This document shows positions 15,061-22,374 of a stretch of DNA of 34,624 bases, piece by piece. The notes beneath the pieces are model-generated. The model saw only the letters and a list, made by a program, of their open reading frames with translations. It did no database searches and was not told the DNA's origin. A program made the translations under genes and the position numbers. The DNA lies in NCBI GenBank assembly GCA_025934395.1, contig JAICYC010000026.1, positions 1-34,624 of the forward strand. Direction: 5' to 3'. The stretch comes from Solirubrobacteraceae bacterium (GTDB lineage Bacteria > Actinomycetota > Thermoleophilia > Solirubrobacterales > Solirubrobacteraceae). Position 1 is the stretch's first letter, and every line of letters begins with the position of its first letter.

Positions 15061-17288
15061 GCGCGACCGCGGCGGGATCGGCGGACAGCAGGATCGCGCG
15101 CCTGGCGCGTTGGGCGATGGCGCGCCGCCTGCGCATCGCGGCGGCATGGACGGCTCTGCTCGTCATCACCATGCTCGCCTCCAACGCGGCGGGAACGCAC
15201 TTCAAGAACGACCTCGAGCTCGCGGGCACCGACTCGCAGCGCGCCAGCACGCTCCTGCGCGAGAGCTTCCCCGCCAAGGCCGGCGACGTGGACGAGGTCG
15301 TGCTGCACACGAGCGGGGGATCGGTCGACTCGCCCTCCGTGCGTGCCCGCGTCGCGCCGATGCTGCAGGCCCTCTCTGCGCTCCCCCACGTGACCGGAGT
15401 CGCCAGTCCGTTCCTGCCCGGCAGGAGCGCACAGATCGCGGGGGACGGGCGCACGGCGTTCGCGGTGGTGAGCTTCGACGGGCAGGCCACCGAACTGCCC
15501 GTGGGCGACGTGGAACGCGTGATCGCCACGGCGCAGCGCGCGCGGACGCCGTCGCTGGCGGTCGAGCTGGGTGGCCAGGGCATCGAGCAGGCGCAGAGAC
15601 CGTCGCTCGGCGCCGCGACCGCGATCGGGCTGCTCGCGGCGATCGTGATCCTGCTCATCACCTTCGGCTCGGCGCTTGCGATGAGCCTTCCGATCGTGAC
15701 GGCCCTCCTCGGGCTCGGCACCGCGCTGGCGGCCGCGGGGCTCGCCTCGCACGTGGTCGAGACCCCTGATTTCGCCACCCAGCTCGCCGCCCTGATCGGA
15801 CTCGGGGTGGGGATCGACTACGCGCTGTTCGTCGTGACGCGATTTCGCACCGCCTATCGCGAGCACGAAGAGCTGGAGGCGGCGGTCGCCTCCGCGATGG
15901 ACACCGCCGGCCGCGCGGTGCTGTTCGCGGGAGCGACGGTCATCATCGCGCTCCTGGGGTTGTTCTCCCTCGGCGTCAGCCTCCTCTACGGGGTTGCGGT
16001 GGCGGCGTCGCTGTCGGTCCTGTTGACGATGCTCGCGGCGCTCACCGCGCTCCCGGCGCTGCTGTCCCGCTTCGGCGAGCGGATCGGCGCGGCGGGTTCC
16101 CGTGGGGACGCCGCGGGTTCCCGTGGGAGCAGCGGGCGCGGGCGCGCGCCCCTGTGGCCGCGCTGGACGGCGGCGGTCCAGCGCCGGCCGCGGCTCGCGC
16201 TGGGCGCGGGCCTCGCCGTCATGCTCGTGCTCGCGGCACCTGCGACCGCGCTGCGTCTGGGGTTCAGCGACGCCGGCAACGACCCGGCCGGCAAGACCAC
16301 GCGGCGCGCGTACGACCTCCTCGCGGCGGGGTTCGGCTCCGGGTTCAACGCCCCGTTGAAGGTGGTCGTGGCGGGCGCGGGTGCGAGCCGGCCGCAGACA
16401 GCCTCCCGCGTGAGCGCGACGCTGCGCGAGACGCCCGACGTGGCCGGCATCTCGCAGCCTGAGCGCAGCGCCGACGGCCGCACGCTGGTGCTCACCGCCT
16501 ATCCGGCGTCCGCGCCGCAGGCGCTCGCGACCACTCGGCTCGTGGACAGGCTGCGAGCCGAGCGCCTGCCGCCGCTGGCGCGGCAGGAGGGAGTCCGGAT
16601 CCTGGTGGGTGGCCAGCAGGCCACCTCGGTCGACTTCACGAACGTCCTGTCGGGCAAGCTGGCGCTGTTCATCGGGGTGGTCGTGGGGCTGTCCGCGCTG
16701 CTGCTGCTCGCGATGTTCCGCTCGGTCGCGATCCCGATCCAGGCGGCGGCGATGAACCTCCTGTCGGTCGCGGCGTCGCTCGGCGTCGTGGTGGCGGTCT
16801 TCCAGTGGGGGTGGTTGGGCTCGCTGCTGGGGGTGCGCTCCGCGCCGATCGAGCCGTTCATCCCCGTGGTCATGTTCGCGATCGTCTTCGGCCTGTCGAT
16901 GGACTACGAGGTGTTCCTCGTCTCGCGCATCCACGAGGCCTGGTCGCGAAGCCGTGACGCCACCGGCGCGATCCACGAGGGCTTCGGCTCGACCGGTCGC
17001 GTGATAACCGCGGCCGCCACGATCATGCTCGTCGTCTTCCTGTCGTTCGTCACGGGCGAGCAGCGCGTGGTGAAGGTGTTCGGCCTGAGCCTCGCCAGCG
17101 CCGTCTTCCTCGACGCGTTCGTGGTGCGCAGCCTGCTGCTGCCGGCCGTGCTGGAGCTGCTGGGAGAGCGCGCCTGGGCGCTCCCGCGCGCGCTCGAGCG
17201 GCTCCTGCCACGGCTCGCGATCGCGGCCTCCGCCGCCCGCCCCGACGGCCCCTTGCCGCGACCGGAGCCCGCACCCGATGCGGCCTGA
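15057..17288 (+). CDS. MmpL/RND family transporter
   Basis: 743-residue inner-membrane proton-driven transporter of the MMPL family, which in actinobacteria exports lipids, lipopeptides or antibiotics. Seen: two repeats each with TM1, an extracytoplasmic domain and a helix bundle; proton-relay Asp-Tyr pairs in GLGVGIDYALFVVTRFR and FGLSMDYEVFLVSRIHE; an internal cytoplasmic loop with a duplicated AAGSRG unit near residues 345-358. Length is usual for the short actinobacterial members. ATG start overlaps the permease stop by four bases. Co-expression with an ABC exporter is uncommon and suggests one substrate class handled by both. Ends six bases before the convergent MerR stop. Confidence 0.94.
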   Translation: MSATAAGSADSRIARLARWAMARRLRIAAAWTALLVITMLASNAAGTHFKNDLELAGTDSQRASTLLRESFPAKAGDVDEVVLHTSGGSVDSPSVRARVAPMLQALSALPHVTGVASPFLPGRSAQIAGDGRTAFAVVSFDGQATELPVGDVERVIATAQRARTPSLAVELGGQGIEQAQRPSLGAATAIGLLAAIVILLITFGSALAMSLPIVTALLGLGTALAAAGLASHVVETPDFATQLAALIGLGVGIDYALFVVTRFRTAYREHEELEAAVASAMDTAGRAVLFAGATVIIALLGLFSLGVSLLYGVAVAASLSVLLTMLAALTALPALLSRFGERIGAAGSRGDAAGSRGSSGRGRAPLWPRWTAAVQRRPRLALGAGLAVMLVLAAPATALRLGFSDAGNDPAGKTTRRAYDLLAAGFGSGFNAPLKVVVAGAGASRPQTASRVSATLRETPDVAGISQPERSADGRTLVLTAYPASAPQALATTRLVDRLRAERLPPLARQEGVRILVGGQQATSVDFTNVLSGKLALFIGVVVGLSALLLLAMFRSVAIPIQAAAMNLLSVAASLGVVVAVFQWGWLGSLLGVRSAPIEPFIPVVMFAIVFGLSMDYEVFLVSRIHEAWSRSRDATGAIHEGFGSTGRVITAAATIMLVVFLSFVTGEQRVVKVFGLSLASAVFLDAFVVRSLLLPAVLELLGERAWALPRALERLLPRLAIAASAARPDGPLPRPEPAPDAA
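16092..16127 (+). repeat. 21-base tandem duplication inside mmpL-type gene
   Basis: GCGGGTTCCCGTGGG occurs at 16092-16106 and again at 16113-16127, period 21 bases, encoding AGSRGDA then AGSRGSS in the linker between the two transporter halves. In frame, so tolerated; a possible length-variable site. Confidence 0.7.
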
Positions 17289-17300
17289 GCAGCCTCAGGC
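17283..17300. terminator. compact hairpin containing both convergent stop codons
   Basis: GCCTGAG (17283-17289), loop CAGC, CTCAGGC (17294-17300). The MmpL TGA (17286-17288) and the MerR TGA (complement 17295-17297) lie in opposite arms of the stem. Only six bases separate the genes, so any shared termination signal must lie here. Short stem and no T-run make termination uncertain. Confidence 0.4.
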
Positions 17301-18056
17301 GGCGGCGCCGCGCTCGAGCGGGGCGCCCTGCTCGAGCGTCGCGCTTGCCATCTCCCGGAGCCGTGCGCGTTCGGTGGCATCGCGCATCAACACGGCAAAA
17401 GCGACGGCGACCGACTCCCCGGCGAGCCCGCGCAGACGCACGAGCGTCTGCTCCAGCTCGTCCCAGCGCACGTCCCGGGCCGCGGAGCCCTCGACGGCGG
17501 GGCGCCAGACGCGCTCGATGAACAGCGCGATGTAGCTCTCCGCGATCGCACCGAGATGTGTCTCGAGCGTCGCGAGCAGCTCGACGGCATCGGCGAGCGG
17601 GATCTCCAGGTCGCTGAGCTCGTAGCCGATGCGCAGCAGGGCCGGGCTGCGCACCTCGACCTCGCCGTCTGCCAGCGCGCGAAAGAAGGAGGTATCGAGA
17701 GCGCGCGCGGCGCTGTTGGCTTCGCCGGCGCTCGCCCAGCGCTCCTGCAGGTCGTCGAAGTGGGCGTGGACCGGCTCCTCGTTGGTGGCGTCGTCGAGCA
17801 GCGTCTGCATGAAGCGCAGGTGCCCGCCGTCGGTGCCGCTGAGCACCCGCGCGATCGCCTCGAGACTGAGCCCCTCCTCGCGCAGCGCGGCGATGCGGCC
17901 GAGCCGCGCGGCGTGGGTGGCGTCGTAGAACGCCATGCGGCCGCGCCGCTGCGGCGCTGCGATCAGCCCGAGCTCCTGGTAGTAGCGGATGTTGCGCACG
18001 CTCACGCCGGTCTGCTGCGCGAGCTCCTCCACGGTCAGGCCGTCGTGTGACGACAT
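17295..18056 (-). CDS. MerR family transcriptional regulator
   Basis: 253-residue MerR-type activator/repressor. Seen: winged helix-turn-helix at residues 7-75 (LTVEELAQQTGVSVRNIRYY, then LGLIAAPQRRGRMAFYD), the dimerisation helix near 85-105 and a large C-terminal domain of about 150 residues with no recognisable ligand motif and no conserved metal-binding cysteines, so it probably senses an organic ligand. The start ATG lies seven bases from the -10-like TATGAT, suggesting a leaderless transcript; the longer open frame upstream is antisense to the P450 gene. Divergent from the P450 gene across 76 bases containing a 17-base dyad, so it very likely controls that P450 and itself. Confidence 0.92.
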   Translation of the reverse strand: MSSHDGLTVEELAQQTGVSVRNIRYYQELGLIAAPQRRGRMAFYDATHAARLGRIAALREEGLSLEAIARVLSGTDGGHLRFMQTLLDDATNEEPVHAHFDDLQERWASAGEANSAARALDTSFFRALADGEVEVRSPALLRIGYELSDLEIPLADAVELLATLETHLGAIAESYIALFIERVWRPAVEGSAARDVRWDELEQTLVRLRGLAGESVAVAFAVLMRDATERARLREMASATLEQGAPLERGAAA

Positions 18057-18062
18057 CCACAC

Positions 18063-18068
18063 ATCATA
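18063..18068 (-). promoter_or_regulatory. -10 element TATGAT of merR-type gene
   Basis: TATGAT on the minus strand, close to the consensus TATAAT, ends seven bases before the MerR ATG, so transcription would begin at or next to the start codon. Surrounded by an AT-rich island unusual for this sequence. Confidence 0.55.
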
Positions 18069-18073
18069 ACACC

Positions 18074-18090
18074 AAGACTGATACAGTCTT
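18074..18090. promoter_or_regulatory. candidate MerR operator AAGACTG-ATA-CAGTCTT
   Basis: Perfect inverted repeat with 7-base arms and a 3-base centre in the 76-base gap between the divergent MerR and P450 genes, immediately upstream of the MerR -10. MerR-family proteins bind dyads of this size in the promoter spacer. The best operator candidate in the window. Confidence 0.65.
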
Positions 18091-18132
18091 ACTGGTAACG
18101 ACCGCCTCGTACGAAACGGAGCGATTTCCGCA

Positions 18133-19632
18133 ATGCAGCAGACACTCGAACGCCCGTCAGCAGAGCAGCAGACCGAGCCGCCGCAGGGCGGGGCCGCGCC
18201 CGCCGCCGCGCCGAAGGCTCCCCCCGGACCGCAGGGACGCGAGACGCTGCGCATGCTGCGCGTGCTCGCACGCCAGGAAGGCCCGCTCGAATTCCTCGAC
18301 CAGATGGGCGCCCGCTACGGCGACGTGGCGCTGCTCGACGCGCCCAAGCGGGCCCTCCTCGCGGTGAAGGGGCCGGAGGCGCTGCGCCACGTGCTCCTCG
18401 CAAACCAGGACAACTACGGCAAGTCGAACCAGTACGAACTGCTCACGCCGGTGCTCGGCAACGGCCTCGTCACGAGCGAAGGCGAGCTCTGGCAGCGCCA
18501 GCGCAAGCTCGTCCAGCCGATGTTCGCCAAGCGTCACCTCGAGCCGTTCGCCGACCACATGGCCGCCGCGGCGGATTCCGCGCTCAGCGCCTGGGACGCG
18601 GGCTGGGAGGACGGACGCCGGATCGAGCTCTCGCGCGAGATCCTGCACATCGGCCTCGACACGGTCGGGAGGGCGCTCGTCAGCCACGACTTCAGCTCCC
18701 ACTCGGAGGCGTTCGGCGAGGCGCTCGCAAACGCGCTGCACCAGGTGGGCGCCGCCTCGCGCAGCGTGGGCGTGAACGCGATCCAGGTGCTGCCGCGGAT
18801 GACGGTCAAGCGCGCCACGCGCCTCGCCAACAACCGACGCTGGAAAAGCGGCATGGCGAGCGCAGACGTGCTCGTGGGGATCGCCCGCGAGATGATCGAC
18901 GAGCGCCTGCGCAACGGCCACGGCGACCGTGACGATCTGCTGCGCCTCCTGATGGAGGCGACCGACGAGGAGACCGGGCAGCACATGAGCCGCCAGCAGG
19001 TGCTCGACGAGCTGCTCACGTTCGTCGCGGCCGGCCACGAGACGACCGCGCACGGGCTCTCGTGGATGTACTACCTGCTCTCGCAGAACCCCCAGGCGCG
19101 CGAGCAGCTGGAGGCCGAGGTCGAGGAGGTCCTCGGCGGCCGGATCCCGCTCGCGGACGACGTCGAGCGCCTGCCCTGGACCAAAGCGTGCTTCGAAGAG
19201 GCGATGCGCATCTTCCCGCCCGTGTGGCACGTGCAGCGGGTGGCGCTCGACGACGACGTGATCTGCGGCTACTCGGTCGCGAAGGGCACGCGCGTGTTCG
19301 CGTCGATCTGGACCACCCACCGCGACCCGTCGATCTGGGAGAACCCCGCGGGCTTCGACCCGCGCCGCTGGCTGGGCGACGCGCCCAAGGAACGGCCCCG
19401 CTTCAGCTACCTGCCGTTCGGCGGGGGCAGGCGGATCTGCGTGGGCCAGGGTTTCGCGATGATGAACGCGACGATCCTCGCCGCGATGATCGCGCAGCGC
19501 TTCCGCTTCGACTTCGTCCCCGGCTCGAAGATCGTGCTCGACCCCACGGTGACGCTGCGCCCGCTGCACGGGATCCCGGTGACGGTGCACCGGCGCACGC
19601 GCGGCCAGGTCCCGGGCCCGGTCGCGGCCTAG
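18133..19632 (+). CDS. cytochrome P450
   Basis: 499-residue haem monooxygenase. Seen: Pro-rich N-terminal segment APKAPPGPQGRE, I-helix AGHETT (300-305, Glu303/Thr304), ExxR Glu356-Arg359 (EEAMRIFPP), PERF-like FDPRRWLGD, and haem-binding FGGGRRICVGQG with Cys436. The 35-residue Ala/Pro/Gln-rich N-terminus has no membrane anchor, so the protein should be soluble and use ferredoxin/reductase partners, which are not encoded in the window. ATG start with GGAG about 12 bases upstream. It converges on a second P450 gene and their stop codons share CTAG. Regulation by the divergent MerR is likely. Substrate unknown; class resembles bacterial CYPs related to fatty-acid or terpene hydroxylases. Confidence 0.95.
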   Translation: MQQTLERPSAEQQTEPPQGGAAPAAAPKAPPGPQGRETLRMLRVLARQEGPLEFLDQMGARYGDVALLDAPKRALLAVKGPEALRHVLLANQDNYGKSNQYELLTPVLGNGLVTSEGELWQRQRKLVQPMFAKRHLEPFADHMAAAADSALSAWDAGWEDGRRIELSREILHIGLDTVGRALVSHDFSSHSEAFGEALANALHQVGAASRSVGVNAIQVLPRMTVKRATRLANNRRWKSGMASADVLVGIAREMIDERLRNGHGDRDDLLRLLMEATDEETGQHMSRQQVLDELLTFVAAGHETTAHGLSWMYYLLSQNPQAREQLEAEVEEVLGGRIPLADDVERLPWTKACFEEAMRIFPPVWHVQRVALDDDVICGYSVAKGTRVFASIWTTHRDPSIWENPAGFDPRRWLGDAPKERPRFSYLPFGGGRRICVGQGFAMMNATILAAMIAQRFRFDFVPGSKIVLDPTVTLRPLHGIPVTVHRRTRGQVPGPVAA

Positions 19633-20963
19633 ACGGTCGCGGTGGTCGTCGCGGGCCGCGTGGCGGCGGGCAGCCTCCGCTCGACCGCCACGCGCACACC
19701 GTGCTTGGGCGCGAGCGTGATGCCGCGGAGCACGACCGGATCCGGCGCCGCGCGCAGCGGCCTCAGCTCCACGAGCGGCACCGCGACGCGAAGCACCTCG
19801 GCCATCTCGGCGGTGGCGAGGGCCGCTCCGATGCATCTCCTGATGCCGCCGCCGAACGGGATCCACGAGTAGGAGTCGGCGCCGTCCTCGGTGAACCGCT
19901 CCGGGCGGAACTCGTGCGGGTGCGGGTACAGGTCCGCGCGGTGCTGGATCAGCACGATCCCCGGGTACACCTTCACCCCCGCCGGAAGCTCCCAGCCCGC
20001 CACCGTGCGCGGCTTGGTGAGCGTCCGCTCGGCGGCGTCGATCACCGGGCGCAGGCGCAGCGTCTCCCTGACCACCGCCTCGAGGTAGGCGTCCTCGCCG
20101 CCGGCCAGCTCCGCGCGCAGACGTGCGAGCGCCGCGGGGTTGTGCAGGAGCAGCTCGAACGCGAACGCGAGCCCGGTCGCGGTGGTCTCGTGTCCCGCGC
20201 CCAGCATCGTGAACAGCTCGTCGCGCAGCTCGCGGTCGCTCATGCCGCGGCCGTCCTCATCGCGCGCGCGCAGAAGCAGGGAGAGCACATCGGAGCGCGA
20301 CTCCAGGTCCTCGGCGTGGCGTCGGCGGTCGATTTCCTCGTACAGCGCCGCGTCGGCCGCGACCAGGCGCTCCCGGAAGCGCCGCCCGGGCGTGCCCGGG
20401 CCGAGGTCCTTGCGCAGCGCGCCCGAGAGCATGAACAGGGGGCTGCTGTCGATCACCGCACCGAGCTTCGCGCGGAGCGTCTCCACGCGGTCGGGCTCGG
20501 TCACGCCGAACACCGCACGGCAGATCACCTCGAACGTGAGCGCGCGCATGCGCTCGCGCAGGACGAGCTCGCCGCCGGGGCGCCACCGTGCCACCTCGCG
20601 CTCGGCCACGTCGCGGATCACCTCGCGGAACGCGGTGACGCGCGAGCCCTGGAACGGCGGCAGCAGCAGCTTGCGCTGCCGTAGGTGCTCGCTGCCGTCG
20701 AGCACCAGCACCGAGTGCGGCCCGAGCACCGGCTCCATGAACGAGTTCGCCTCGCCCGCGCGAAGGTCCGACTGGTCGCCCGTGAACAGCTCCCGGATCG
20801 CGTCGGGATCGGCGACGTAGACGCCGACGCCGAAGCCGGGCATCTTCACCGTGAAGGTGTCGCCATAGCGCGCGTGCCAGCCTTGCAGCGTCGCCAGCGG
20901 CCGGCGCGCGAACCGCAGGAGGTTCAGCGGGGCGGGCGTGCGGGGCCCGGGGGGAAGGGCCAT
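19629..20963 (-). CDS. cytochrome P450
   Basis: 444-residue haem monooxygenase. Seen: N-terminal LPPGPRTPAPLN, I-helix AGHETT (256-261), ExxR Glu300-Arg303 (RETLRLRP), FRPERF (352-357) and haem motif FGGGIRRCIGAA with Cys377. No signal or membrane anchor. The motifs IQHRADLYPHPHEF and PGVKVYPG-like loop are typical of soluble bacterial CYPs related to the CYP110/CYP1xx group. It is clearly diverged from the convergent P450, so the pair is not a recent tandem duplication. The -10-like TAGACT six bases before its ATG suggests its own leaderless promoter even though it lies 46 bases downstream of the metallo-beta-lactamase-fold gene. Confidence 0.95.
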   Translation of the reverse strand: MALPPGPRTPAPLNLLRFARRPLATLQGWHARYGDTFTVKMPGFGVGVYVADPDAIRELFTGDQSDLRAGEANSFMEPVLGPHSVLVLDGSEHLRQRKLLLPPFQGSRVTAFREVIRDVAEREVARWRPGGELVLRERMRALTFEVICRAVFGVTEPDRVETLRAKLGAVIDSSPLFMLSGALRKDLGPGTPGRRFRERLVAADAALYEEIDRRRHAEDLESRSDVLSLLLRARDEDGRGMSDRELRDELFTMLGAGHETTATGLAFAFELLLHNPAALARLRAELAGGEDAYLEAVVRETLRLRPVIDAAERTLTKPRTVAGWELPAGVKVYPGIVLIQHRADLYPHPHEFRPERFTEDGADSYSWIPFGGGIRRCIGAALATAEMAEVLRVAVPLVELRPLRAAPDPVVLRGITLAPKHGVRVAVERRLPAATRPATTTATV

Positions 20964-20969
20964 GGGCGG

Positions 20970-20975
20970 AGTCTA
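20970..20975 (-). promoter_or_regulatory. possible -10 element (TAGACT) of second P450 gene
   Basis: TAGACT on the minus strand, six bases before the ATG at 20963 with no ribosome site in between; predicts a leaderless transcript. Same hexamer as at 3190-3195. Confidence 0.4.
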
Positions 20976-21009
20976 TTCCGTCGCGTCGGCCATGCGCCGC
21001 GGCGGCGAC

Positions 21010-21867
21010 TCAGGCGACCGGCACACCCACGTCGAGCACGGTTTCTTCGCGTGCGAGCTCGAGCGTGGCCGGGTCGCGGCCGCGATCGGCCCACCGCTCG
21101 CGGCCGTCGTTCAGGACCTGGTCCAGCTGCTCGTCGGTGTGGCTCGGGTCGTGGTGGAAGAACACCGTCCTCGCCACGCGGCACCGAGCGGCGAACTCCA
21201 CCACATGCGCGGTCGCGGAATGCCCCCAGCCGCTGTGCGCGGGGTACTCCTCATCGGTGTACTGCGCGTCGTGGATCAGCAGATCCGAGTCGCGCGCGAG
21301 CGTGTAGCCCGAGAGCCACTCGTCGCCCATCTCCTCGAGCGGCCCGATCAGCGCGGGCTCGTGGTCGGGCAGGTAGCACAGCGTCGCGTCGGCGTCTTCG
21401 ATCCGGAACCCCAGCGTGGGGCCGCGGTGGATGACAGCCTCCGCGTGGATGCGCGCCGACCCCAGCCGCCATTCCCCGATCGGGCAGTTGCGGAACTCCA
21501 GCCGCGAGGGAAGCTCGCGGATCTCCACCGGTGTGAGCGGCGCCGACATGTAGCGGCCGATGCGGTTGCGCAGGGGGATCGCGCCCGCGGCGGGGCCCCA
21601 GATCGTCACCTCGGCGCCGGGTTCGAACAGGGGCGCGAAGAACAGCAGGCCCTGGATGTGATCGAGGTGCAGGTGGGTCAGCAGCACGTGCACCGGTGCG
21701 TCGGCGCCGTCGAGGTCCACGTTGCGGATGCCCGTACCGGCGTCGAGGATCACGTGCGTCCCGTCCGACAGCGTCACGTGCGCGCACGAGGTGTTCCCGC
21801 CGTAGCGCGTGCTTGCGAGGCCGGGGGTGGGCACCGAGCCCCGCGTGCCGCAGATCCGCACGCGCAT
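21010..21867 (-). CDS. metallo-beta-lactamase-fold hydrolase
   Basis: 285-residue MBL-fold enzyme of the RNase Z/phosphodiesterase-like subgroup. Seen: N-terminal RICGTRGSVPTPG, GGNTSCAHV, metal motif LTHLHLDHIQG (His65, His67, Asp69, His70), further ligands in CYLPDHEPAL, LLIHDAQYTDEE, GWGHSA and FFHHDPSHTDEQL. Substrate is unknown; related proteins act on phosphodiesters or cyclic nucleotides and often sit beside signalling genes. The ATG overlaps the stop of the PAS gene by one base (TGATG), so the two are translationally coupled and the PAS domain may control the hydrolase. P450 gene follows 46 bases later. Confidence 0.9.
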   Translation of the reverse strand: MRVRICGTRGSVPTPGLASTRYGGNTSCAHVTLSDGTHVILDAGTGIRNVDLDGADAPVHVLLTHLHLDHIQGLLFFAPLFEPGAEVTIWGPAAGAIPLRNRIGRYMSAPLTPVEIRELPSRLEFRNCPIGEWRLGSARIHAEAVIHRGPTLGFRIEDADATLCYLPDHEPALIGPLEEMGDEWLSGYTLARDSDLLIHDAQYTDEEYPAHSGWGHSATAHVVEFAARCRVARTVFFHHDPSHTDEQLDQVLNDGRERWADRGRDPATLELAREETVLDVGVPVA

Positions 21868-22256
21868 CAGCCGGACCGGTCCCAGAAGATCGCGAGCGCG
21901 CCCGTCTGGCCGGACCTGCCCGCGAGCGGGAACGCGGTCACTTCGATGTCGCGCACCTCCCCGGTCGCCGACTGGATGCGCATCGGCGCGTGCGCGGCGC
22001 GGCCCCCCATCGCGAGCGCGAGCGGCAGCTCGGCGACCGGCAGCGGCTCGCCGTTGGGCGTGGTGGGCGTGAACCGCGCGCTCCACTCGTCCGCTGCCAT
22101 CGGGCCCGCCTCCTCGAACTGGACGCCTAGCAGCGCACCCGCGGGCTCGTTGAAGAACAGCAGCGTGCCGTTCGCGTCAACGAGGAACACAGCCGTCGTC
22201 AGGTTGGTGGCGAGCCCTCGCGCGAGAATCAGCTCTACCGGGTGCTGGTCGGTCAC
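21867..22256 (-). CDS. PAS-domain protein
   Basis: 129-residue stand-alone PAS domain. Seen: VFLVDANGTLLFFNEPAGAL, the canonical first strands and helix of PAS, and the C-terminal strand pair around VRDIEVTAFPLAGRSGQTGA. No kinase, cyclase or DNA-binding domain follows. GTG start at 22256 is preferred because PAS homology begins about 20 residues later; no ribosome site is obvious. Co-expressed with the MBL-fold hydrolase (overlapping stop/start), which it may regulate by direct contact; ligand unknown. Divergent from the hydrolase-LuxR gene. Confidence 0.82.
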   Translation of the reverse strand: MTDQHPVELILARGLATNLTTAVFLVDANGTLLFFNEPAGALLGVQFEEAGPMAADEWSARFTPTTPNGEPLPVAELPLALAMGGRAAHAPMRIQSATGEVRDIEVTAFPLAGRSGQTGALAIFWDRSG

Positions 22257-22360
22257 AGCGGTGACGCTACAGCGTTCGTGGGGTTCGGCGACGTGCGAAC
22301 GCCGCCCGCGCCCGGTGCGGGTGTGAGAGCTCGGCCGATGACCGCCCCGTCCGGTGCGTG

Positions 22361-22366
22361 TAGCCT
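22361..22366 (+). promoter_or_regulatory. possible -10 element (TAGCCT) of hydrolase-LuxR gene
   Basis: TAGCCT lies eight bases before the ATG at 22375; the GGGAGG between them is too close (one base) to act as a ribosome site. Identical hexamer and similar spacing to the element at 1345-1350. Confidence 0.35.
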
Positions 22367-22374
22367 CGGGAGGC

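Noticed and set aside
14901-16976. 691-codon minus-strand frame opposite the MmpL gene
   Set aside because: Composition is Arg/His/Gln-rich without fold or motif, while the plus strand carries unmistakable RND motifs.
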